The notes under the pieces are model-generated. The model made no database searches. It was not told the DNA's origin and worked only from the letters and a program-made list of their open reading frames with translations. From contig JAFWYN010000006.1 of NCBI GenBank assembly GCA_017522685.1, positions 1 through 34,771 of the forward strand: 34,771 nt of DNA, read 5' to 3'. Positions 23,871-31,000 of the stretch are shown piece after piece. Source of the DNA: Lachnospiraceae bacterium. Lineage in GTDB: Bacteria; Bacillota_A; Clostridia; Lachnospirales; Lachnospiraceae. Numbering within the stretch: the first letter of the stretch is position 1; every line of letters begins with the position of its first letter. The translations under genes and the position numbers were made by a program.

Positions 23871-24061
23871 GGAAGGGTGAGCCGGGGGCAGGGGCCATAT
23901 AGGGTCTCATAATGCAACGTTGAAAAATACAGCAAATAAATAAACTGTATGTAGGCCGCGAACACGCTTGCGTGTACGTGGAAGACATACAGTTTTTATT
24001 TGATGTTTTTTCACCGGTGTGTGAGAGACCCTATATGGCCCCTGCCCCGGCTCACCCTTCC
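23871..24061. repeat. Long nested inverted repeat between convergent genes (element B)
   Basis: The left arm 23871-23908 and right arm 24025-24061 are complementary over 37 bp; the only defect is one extra G in the left arm. Between them is a second hairpin (23942-23995) with an inner CCGCGAACACG-type stem. TAGCA (23866-23870) can also pair with TGCTA (24073-24077) after a bulge. The element fills the gap between the membrane-protein gene and the minus-strand sufBD-like gene. It shares CCCCTGCCCC (24039-24048) with element A at 17496-17669. Confidence 0.85.
23942..24000 (+). terminator. Terminator hairpin nested in element B
   Basis: AAACTGTATGT (23942-23952) pairs perfectly with ACATACAGTTT (23985-23995), followed by TTATT. 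The loop holds a second stem, CCGCGAACACG with CGTGTACGTGG (one mismatch, one G-U pair), loop CTTG. It should end the acyltransferase/symporter operon. Confidence 0.7.
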
Positions 24062-24074
24062 TCATAAAAGCCTG

Positions 24075-24992
24075 CTACTTCAAAAATCCATTAATAATCT
24101 GCGCCTCTGCCTCAGCCTCGGTAAGACCAAGGGTCATCAGCTTGATAATCTGCTCGCCGGCAATTTTGCCGATGGCAGCTTCGTGAATCAACTCTGCATC
24201 CAAGTGGTTGGCGGTAATTTCCGGAATGGCACTGATTTTTGCATTGTCCATGATGATGGCGTCACATTCTGAGTGACCGGCACATTTGTTGTTACCGTTG
24301 ATCTTAGCTAAAAAGAGCTGCTTGGAATCGTCCTTTGCTACGGCACGGGAGATGATATTAGCACTGGAACCGGCACCGTTTAAGTCTACAGTAAAGTCGG
24401 TTTCTGCATATTGGGAACCGTGGGTCATCAGTTTTTCGGTGACAATCAGTTTGGCACCGTCTGCCAAATCAGCAGTGGTAATACGCTTAGTGGAATCCAC
24501 ACCCTTGATTTGCACGGTTTCCATCTCCATAAAGCTGTTTTCGGCTAAGTGAATGATGGTTTCCGGATTCATAATTCTTTCGCCCTTGCCGTCGCCGCTG
24601 CCGTAATGCTTTTCCACATACTTCACATGGGAGTTCTTGCCGATGAAGAAGCTGTGGATACCATCATGCTTGGAGGCCTGGTCGCCGCCATTGTGGATAC
24701 CGCAGCCGGCTACGATGGTTACATCGCAGTCATCGCCTATGTGGAAATCATTATAAACCATCTCGGTCAGTCCGCTTTGGCTTAAGACCACCGGGATGTG
24801 TACACTTTCTCTTTTGGTGCCGGGCTTGATGATGATATCGATGCCCTGCTTGTCCTCTTTGGTTACGATATCGATATGAGCAGTGGTGTTACGTCCTACG
24901 GAAGCACCATTGGCACGGATGTTGTAGGCACCGGCTGGTACCTCATGCAGACCGGCTATCTGCTCCAATAAATTTTTCTGTATAGCGTCCAT
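24075..24992 (-). CDS. SufB/SufD-like scaffold (SmsB type)
   Basis: This 305-residue protein is a shortened SufB/SufD-family protein with the family's beta-helix core and C-terminal helix. Key residues fit: C237 and C243 around GHSECDAIIMDN, then IPEITANHLDAELIHEAAIGKI with H270 and E271, and the closing LTEAEAEAQIINGFLK. It should form the scaffold half of a complex with the SufC ATPase encoded 11 bases upstream, building iron-sulfur clusters. It is far shorter than SufB (about 470 aa) and there is no sufS, sufU or second scaffold gene, as in the minimal SmsCB systems of archaea and anaerobes. Its stop overlaps the outer edge of inverted repeat element B. Confidence 0.85.
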   Translation of the reverse strand: MDAIQKNLLEQIAGLHEVPAGAYNIRANGASVGRNTTAHIDIVTKEDKQGIDIIIKPGTKRESVHIPVVLSQSGLTEMVYNDFHIGDDCDVTIVAGCGIHNGGDQASKHDGIHSFFIGKNSHVKYVEKHYGSGDGKGERIMNPETIIHLAENSFMEMETVQIKGVDSTKRITTADLADGAKLIVTEKLMTHGSQYAETDFTVDLNGAGSSANIISRAVAKDDSKQLFLAKINGNNKCAGHSECDAIIMDNAKISAIPEITANHLDAELIHEAAIGKIAGEQIIKLMTLGLTEAEAEAQIINGFLK

Positions 24993-25003
24993 GATGTATT
25001 CTC

Positions 25004-25732
25004 CTAATTCTGTACTTCCTGATAAAATTTACAGCTGCCGGTACCGTTTAAAAGCCCCGGTAAAATCTCGGATTTGCTGCCGAAGGAACGTACCGTACCG
25101 TCTGCGATGATAATGATTTCATCCGCTATGTTCAAAATTCTCTCCTGATGGGAGATGATAATCAACGATTTCTGCTGATTGTGGAACTCTTCAAATACCT
25201 TAATCAGATTGTTAAAGCTCCATAAATCAATGCCTGCCTCCGGTTCGTCAAAAACAGAGAGAGGAGTGTTGCGGGCAATGATGGTAGCGATTTCGATACG
25301 CTTCAATTCACCACCGGAAAGTGAGGCATCCACATCACGATTGATATAGTCCCTTGCACATAAGCCTACTTTAGATAAGTATTCACAGGCACCGGCAGTA
25401 GAGATGGCATCGCCTGCAGCTAAGGTGATTAAATCCTTGACCTTGATACCCTTGAAACGTACCGGCTGCTGGAAGGCAAAACTGATGCCCAGCTTGGCAC
25501 GTTCGGAAATACTCATGTCCGTAATGTCTGTGTCGTTAAAAAAGATTTTGCCGGATGTGGGCTTTTCAATTCCCATAATCAGCTTGGCCAGGGTGGACTT
25601 GCCGCCACCGTTAGGACCGGTGATTGCCACAAATTTGTGGTCATCAATGGTCAGATTTATATTTTTAATGATTTCTTTTTTGGTGGAATGTTCGCTCTCC
25701 ACGATAAAAGAAATGTCCTGTAATTTCAGCAT
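25004..25732 (-). CDS. sufC: SufC-family ABC ATPase (SmsC type)
   Basis: This 242-residue soluble ATPase has Walker A GPNGGGKST (39-47), the ABC signature LSGGE (137-141), Walker B LSVFDEPEAGID with D161 and E162, and the switch histidine H194 (IIISHQE). The IPE-type linkage to the scaffold and the SGGELKRIEIA sequence are typical of SufC. It should power iron-sulfur cluster assembly with the SufB/SufD-like protein encoded 11 bases downstream. AAGGAGG sits before the ATG, and a promoter lies at 25761-25790. No regulator gene such as an IscR homologue is seen nearby. The symbol follows the family; the SmsC name may be preferred for this minimal pair. Confidence 0.9.
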   Translation of the reverse strand: MLKLQDISFIVESEHSTKKEIIKNINLTIDDHKFVAITGPNGGGKSTLAKLIMGIEKPTSGKIFFNDTDITDMSISERAKLGISFAFQQPVRFKGIKVKDLITLAAGDAISTAGACEYLSKVGLCARDYINRDVDASLSGGELKRIEIATIIARNTPLSVFDEPEAGIDLWSFNNLIKVFEEFHNQQKSLIIISHQERILNIADEIIIIADGTVRSFGSKSEILPGLLNGTGSCKFYQEVQN

Positions 25733-25760
25733 TTGACTACCTCCTTCTAAATACCTTGTA

Positions 25761-25790
25761 AGTATAGCACAAAAGACAAAAATAATACAA
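25761..25790 (-). promoter_or_regulatory. Promoter of the sufC-sufBD-like operon
   Basis: On the minus strand TTGTAT (25785-25790), an 18-base spacer and TATACT (25761-25766), with TG one base before the -10 (extended -10). Confidence 0.65.
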
Positions 25791-25928
25791 TAAATTCGAA
25801 AAAAAGTCTGTTAAAATAAATGGTTTTATGTTAAAATAATTCTAATAAATTATGGGGTGAAAAGCGAGTATACTGACAATATAAAAAAGAGAAGTGCGAT
25901 GTGGGACACTTCCGAAAGGAGCTTACGT

Positions 25929-27401
25929 ATGAAACTATCAGAAAAGGCATTTGTGAACAGGGCGGCATCGATTTGTTATTCGGTTATTTCACTATGTTTG
26001 GCGGTCGCATACATATTGGAATTTGTGAAGAATGCCAGAGGACTTGTTTATACAGTTTTAATGTTGGCATTGAGTCTGGTGCCCGCAGCATTGTGCTGGA
26101 TTTGTTATAAGAAGAATAGCGAAACCGGAGCTATTATGTATGTGATGGGAATCGGTTTCAGCATTTTGTATGCGTTTGCGGTGTTGACTACCAACAGTAC
26201 CTTCACCTATACCTATATCTTCCCTATGATGATAGCAGTAACCTTATTCTCCAGTGTGAAATATTCGGTGATTATGTGTATTGTGTCTATTGTGATAAAT
26301 GGTACGGATGTTATCTATCGTTTGATTACGGATAATATGGGCGGAGTAAAGCTTCCCGATGCAGAAATCCGTATTGCAGGCGTATTTGTGGTTGGTGTAT
26401 TTTTGATTGTTAGTACGGTTTGCTTAAAGAAAACCAACGATATGCAAGTATCTCAATTGAGTGCACAAAAGGAACAGGTGGACAATGCTTTGACTACTAA
26501 TCTGACCATGGCAGGCAAAATCAGTTCCGATATAGCCGGAGTAACTTCTAAAATGGAAGAACTGGGCAACTCTGTATCACAGATTCGGGAATCCATGAAG
26601 CAGGTGGCAGACGGAAGTAATGAAACCTCTGAAGCGGTACAGCAGCAGTTGCAGAAGACAGAGGATATCCAGAAGTATGTTATTGATGTAAAGAATACAG
26701 CAGATGAAATAACCCATGAAATGGAAACTGCTTTACAAGTGCTTGCTACCGGTAATAAGCATGTGAATGCCTTGGAACAACAGGTGAAAAAATCAGAAGA
26801 AGCTAACAATACCATGCTTTCCAAAATGGAAGCTTTGAATGTACATGCAGAGAATATGAACACGATCATTGAGACTATCAATGATGTGGCCAACAGAACC
26901 GGTCTTTTGGCTTTGAATGCAAGTATCGAAGCGGCAAGAGCGGGTGAGGCCGGCAGAGGCTTTGCAGTGGTAGCAACAGAGGTTTCTGCATTGTCCAGTC
27001 AGACCAAGGACGCTACCGTTCATATCGTAGAGCTGATACGCAACATGAACGATGAATTGATGGCAGTAGCAGAGGCAATCAATATGGTGACGGAGTGTAA
27101 CAATGCTTATGCACAGAGTACGGAAGAGGTATCCGACAGCTTTGGTAAGATATCCAACAGTACGGAAAGTATCGGTCAGCAGGTAGAACTGATGGAAAGA
27201 ATTACCCGTTCCCTGGAAGTGGCTAACGAAGGTATCGTTGACAGCATCCAGACCATTTCTGCTATTACGGAAGAGGTGAGTGCACACTCCGGCGAAACCT
27301 ATGACGCCTGCGAAAGAAACAGCATTATGGTGCAGGAAGTGGCTTCTATCGTGGAGGACTTGAATCAGGCAGCAAAGCAGTATGCATCGCAGAAAGCCTA
27401 G
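25929..27401 (+). CDS. Methyl-accepting chemotaxis protein with multi-span membrane domain
   Basis: This 490-residue receptor has six membrane segments in its first 165 residues and no large outside sensor domain, so it probably senses membrane state or a small molecule within the membrane. The rest is a long coiled-coil signalling domain; its tip is NRTGLLALNASIEAARAGEAGRGFAVVATEV (about 322-352), which couples to CheA and CheW. No clear HAMP domain is seen. The start ATG 25929 has AAAGGAG seven bases upstream; the frame is open further up to GTG 25857, but no ribosome binding site precedes that. No other chemotaxis gene lies nearby. Confidence 0.88.
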   Translation: MKLSEKAFVNRAASICYSVISLCLAVAYILEFVKNARGLVYTVLMLALSLVPAALCWICYKKNSETGAIMYVMGIGFSILYAFAVLTTNSTFTYTYIFPMMIAVTLFSSVKYSVIMCIVSIVINGTDVIYRLITDNMGGVKLPDAEIRIAGVFVVGVFLIVSTVCLKKTNDMQVSQLSAQKEQVDNALTTNLTMAGKISSDIAGVTSKMEELGNSVSQIRESMKQVADGSNETSEAVQQQLQKTEDIQKYVIDVKNTADEITHEMETALQVLATGNKHVNALEQQVKKSEEANNTMLSKMEALNVHAENMNTIIETINDVANRTGLLALNASIEAARAGEAGRGFAVVATEVSALSSQTKDATVHIVELIRNMNDELMAVAEAINMVTECNNAYAQSTEEVSDSFGKISNSTESIGQQVELMERITRSLEVANEGIVDSIQTISAITEEVSAHSGETYDACERNSIMVQEVASIVEDLNQAAKQYASQKA

Positions 27402-27458
27402 TTAAATTCGGTATTGAATACACAATTTGAAAAATTAAAAATATTTGAGGAATGGGTA

Positions 27459-27487
27459 TTGACATTTCCATAGGGAGTGTATATAAT
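27459..27487 (+). promoter_or_regulatory. Consensus promoter of tRNA-Arg
   Basis: Perfect TTGACA (27459-27464), 17-base spacer, perfect TATAAT (27482-27487). A leader hairpin TGTTGC/GCAACA with inner GGC/GCC (27494-27517) lies just before the tRNA. Confidence 0.85.
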
Positions 27488-27520
27488 ACTAAATGTTGCA
27501 GGCGATAAGCCGCAACATAT

Positions 27521-27594
27521 GTGCGCTTAGCTCAGCTGGATAGAGCGTTTGGCTACGGACCAAAAGGTCGGGAGTTCGAATCTTCTAGCGCACG
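27521..27594 (+). tRNA. tRNA-Arg (anticodon ACG)
   Basis: A 74-base cloverleaf: acceptor GTGCGCT (27521-27527) with AGCGCAC (27587-27593), D arm GCTC/GAGC, anticodon stem TTTGG/CCAAA with loop CTACGGA, and T arm GGGAG-TTCGAAT-CTTCT. The ACG anticodon, read as ICG after editing, decodes CGN arginine codons. CCA is not encoded. It has its own promoter and terminator and lies directly left of the CRISPR-Cas locus. Confidence 0.95.
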
Positions 27595-27600
27595 CTATAG

Positions 27601-27634
27601 ACCTCGGAAACGTTGAGTTTTCGGGGTTTTTTTT
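27601..27634 (+). terminator. Terminator of tRNA-Arg
   Basis: ACCTCGGAAAC pairs over 11 bp with GTTTTCGGGGT (two G-U pairs), followed by a run of eight T. Confidence 0.85.
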
Positions 27635-27734
27635 CGTGCATTTTTAGCATGCGTTTATGGAGATGTTTTTGTATTGTTAAAAAGTGGGACTGGAAAACTC
27701 GAAGAGGGTTCGAGCTGTTTGAAATATTATGTAT

Positions 27735-27763
27735 TTGACAAGGGTCTAATGTAGTAGTAAAGT
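27735..27763 (+). promoter_or_regulatory. Candidate promoter of the cas operon
   Basis: TTGACA (27735-27740), a 17-base spacer and TAAAGT (27758-27763). A transcript from here would carry a leader of about 250 bases antisense to tracrRNA. A weaker alternative, TTGCAC (27942-27947) with TAAAGT (27965-27970) at 17 bases, lies nearer to cas9 and overlaps the tracrRNA -10 box. Apart from a small CTCGAA/TTCGAG hairpin (27698-27714), I see nothing else between 27635 and 27735. Confidence 0.5.
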
Positions 27764-27861
27764 AGACTCATGGTTATCGTTATTTTGATATATTTCGTAA
27801 GTCTAAAATATTGAATTAAGTACGCAATATAGTACTTGTGAAGGTGTATGATAGGAAATAA

Positions 27862-27890
27862 AAATAAAAAGACCTAAAAATAGGTCTTTT
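27862..27890 (-). terminator. tracrRNA terminator
   Basis: On the minus strand AAAAGACCTA (27881-27890) pairs with TAGGTCTTTT (27867-27876), followed by T-rich sequence to 27861. In the plus direction the same hairpin ends in TTTT and could affect transcripts reaching cas9 from the left. Confidence 0.85.
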
Positions 27891-27961
27891 AACCGCACCA
27901 TGCGGACTCATATAAATGAGCGATTTCGGAAAAATCCTTATTTGCACTCACCTTGTAAGTT
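27862..27961 (-). ncRNA. tracrRNA of the type II-A CRISPR-Cas system
   Basis: Transcribed away from cas9. Its 5' end (from about 27961) is the anti-repeat: AACUUACAAGGU pairs perfectly with bases 9-20 of the CRISPR repeat (upper stem), a bulge follows, and CAAAU pairs with the first five repeat bases GUUUG (lower stem, one G-U). Downstream are a nexus-like hairpin GGA-UUUU-UCC, CUCAU/AUGAG, CCGCA/UGCGG and a terminator stem, the usual order for Cas9-bound tracrRNA. The predicted length is close to 100 bases. The 5' end is inferred from the promoter at 27968-27996. It should pair with pre-crRNA, direct RNase III processing and bind Cas9. Confidence 0.9.
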
Positions 27962-27967
27962 GGATAA

Positions 27968-27996
27968 AGTATAACATGAGTAGGTATGGATGTCAA
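27968..27996 (-). promoter_or_regulatory. tracrRNA promoter
   Basis: On the minus strand a perfect TTGACA (27991-27996), a 17-base spacer and TATACT (27968-27973). The start would fall near 27961, exactly at the anti-repeat. The -35 lies in the cas9 leader, and the -10 lies in sequence that aligns with the 3' part of the CRISPR repeat. Confidence 0.85.
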
Positions 27997-28018
27997 TAAA
28001 GAATTAGGAGGAAAAACA

Positions 28019-31000
28019 ATGTACTATGGAGGAATCGATTTAGGAACATCATCAGTGGGATGGGCGTTGACAGATGTAAATTATAATCTGATACGCCAAA
28101 AGGGAAAGGATTTGTGGGGAGTAAGACTTTTTGATGAAGCAAACACATCTCAAGAACGCAGAATTCATCGAGTGTCACGTAGAAGGCGCGCAAGGGAAGT
28201 TGCCAGAATCGGAATGGTGAAGAGCTATTTTGCAGAGGCAATAGAAGCAGTAGATGCCGGATTTTATCAGCGTTTAGAGGAGAGTAAGTATCATAGGGAT
28301 GAAAAGGCATCTGAATCTAAGTATGCTATATTTGCTGATGATGATTTTACGGATAAAGAGTATTATCAAAAGTATCCAACCATATATCATTTGAGAAAGA
28401 AATTATTAGAATCAGATGAAACACAGGATGTCAGATTAGTATATTTAGCTGTTTTAAATTTGTTTAAGAATCGCGGTCATTTCTTAAATTCTTACATTGC
28501 AGAAGATGGAAAAGAAGAAAGTTTTTCTGAGTTATATTCTGTGTTTTGGAATTCTATACCGGAAGAATTGGCAATGGTTTTCCCTGAGGTGATTGATGTA
28601 CAGAAGGTAGAGGAGATATTAAGCAGTAAGGTTTATTCAAGAACTGTTGCAACGGAAAAGTTGGCTGAAGTGTTACAAGTATCTAAGACTAATAATAAGT
28701 CATCGTATGAAATTGTTAAGATGTTATGTGGGCTGTCAGGAAAGCTTGCTAATATTTTTGCTAAAGAGGTTTTAGGAGAAGTGTATGAGAATAAAAATCT
28801 TGATTTTCGTGGCGATTCGTATGAAGAAATAATAGGTGGTTTGTCAGAAATATTGCCGGGTGAATATATTGATATGCTTGAGTGCGCAAAGGCTGTTCAT
28901 GATAAAGGGGTGTTGGGAAGCATTTTAAAAGACTATACATATCTGTCGCAGGCAAGAGTTGCAATATATGATAAGCATGCTGAAGATTTGAGAAGATTAA
29001 GAGTAGTAGTGAAAAAGTATTGTCCGGAATGTTATGATGATTATTTTAGAGTGATGTCGATTGATAATTACAGTGGCTATATAGGTTCTGTTTGTTCGGG
29101 AAAGGAGAAAATACGAAGAGGTGGTCATGATGCAAAGAAGGAGGCATATAAGTCTTTTTGGAAGAAGACTACGGAACTTTTAAGTACCATGCCGGAAGAT
29201 GATGCGGATGTGATGTATTTAAAGGGTGAATTGCAGAAAGATACTTTGTCGCCGAAGCAGAAGACCAAAGAGAACTCGGTGATTCCCAATCAGGTCCATT
29301 TAAAGGAACTAAAGAAAATATTGTCTAATGCAGAAGGTTATTTGCCATTTTTAAAGGATGTGGATGAAAGTGGTTTGACAGTTAGAGAAAGGATTATAAG
29401 GCTGTATCAGTTTCAGATTCCATATTATGTAGGACCTTTACATATTAATGCAGGTGAAGAAGGAAATAAGTGGGTAGTAAGAAAGGAGAATGGGAAGGTT
29501 CTTCCATGGAATTTAGAAGATAAGGTAGATATGGCAGAAACCAGAAAGGCATTCATAGAACGAATGGTTAGACATTGTACCTATTTGTCCGGTAAAAATG
29601 TTTTGCCGAAGGGATCCTTGTTGTATGAAAGATTTATGGTATTGAATGAGTTGAATAATGTAAAGGTAAATGGATGTAAATTGCCATTGGAAGTGAAACA
29701 ACAAGTATATGAAGAACTGTTTGCTAAAGGAAAAAAAGTTACTTTAAAGACCTTCTGCACTTATTTGTACAATTGCGGTGTGATAGATAAAGCGGATACG
29801 GAGATGATTTCAGGTATTGATGGAGGATTTAACCATACGCTTACGTCATATGCACGATTTTGCAGTGTATTTGGAGACAAAATGAAGCTGTACAAATATC
29901 AGAAAATGGCAGAAGAGCTTATCTTTACAGCGACAGTATATTCAAATGACAAGACATTAATGAAGGAACTGATAGCAAAGAAATATGGAAATCCGGAAGA
30001 TGAGGTATATATTTCCAAAGAACAGGAAAAGAAAATACTAGGGTTTAAGTGGATGGATTGGGGGCGTCTGTCCAAGGAATTTTTGGAATTAAAGGGTTGC
30101 TCTAAGGAGGATGGTATAGAAATTAGCCTGATTCAGGCAATGTGGGAATGTGACTGTAACCTTATGGAAGCTTTAAGCGATAAGTTTACATTTGGAATTA
30201 AGTTGTTGGACATGAAAGAAGGGAGAGAGAAGTTGCTATCCGATTTTACTTATGAGGATTTACAGGATAGCTACTTGTCAGCACCGGTAAAGAGAATGAC
30301 CTGGCAGACCATTTTGGTTTTAAAAGAATTGTGTCACGTAATGGGAGAAGCACCTGGGAAATTGTTTGTCGAGATGCCCAGAACGGAAGGGGAGAAGGGA
30401 AAACGAACCGCTTCCAGAAAACAACAGTTAATTGATCTTTACAAAAAATGTAAAGAAGAGAGTCATGATTGGATTTCTGAAATAGATGGTTATACAGAGG
30501 ATCAGTTAAGAAGCAAGAAGTTGTATTTGTACTATACGCAGCAAGGGAGATGTATGTATACCGGGAATGCGATTTCGTTGGGGGATTTATTATCGAACAA
30601 TGGAAGGTATGATATTGACCATATTTATCCGAGACATTTTGTTAAGGATGATAGTCTTGAAAACAATCTGGTGTTGGTAGAAAAGGAAAGTAATGCATAC
30701 AAAAGTGATACTTATCCAATAGATGCAGATACAAGGAATGCAAGATATCGGCTATGGAAGAGCTTGAAGGATGATGACTTCATTTCTGAAGAAAAGTATA
30801 AACGTCTGACAAGAAGTTGGGAGTTTTCGGAGGAGGAGTTGGCCGGCTTTATTAATCGCCAGATTGTAGAAACAGGGCAGGCTACTAAGTGTGTGGCTCA
30901 TTTGTTAGAGGAATTATTGCCTGAAACAGAGGTGGTATATGTAAAGGCAGGAAATGTATCAGATTTTCGACGTGAAATGAATCTGTTAAAGACACGTTCC

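Noticed and set aside
25754..25763. CCTTGTAAGT, a ten-base match to the CRISPR repeat core, in the sufC promoter region
   Set aside because: The flanks do not match the repeat or anti-repeat, there is no second copy, and the match overlaps ordinary promoter sequence; most likely chance.
27961..28019. A long tracrRNA form folding into a natural single guide, as known from S. pyogenes
   Set aside because: I found no repeat-like segment upstream of the anti-repeat that could pair with it within one transcript, and the promoter starts the RNA at the anti-repeat.
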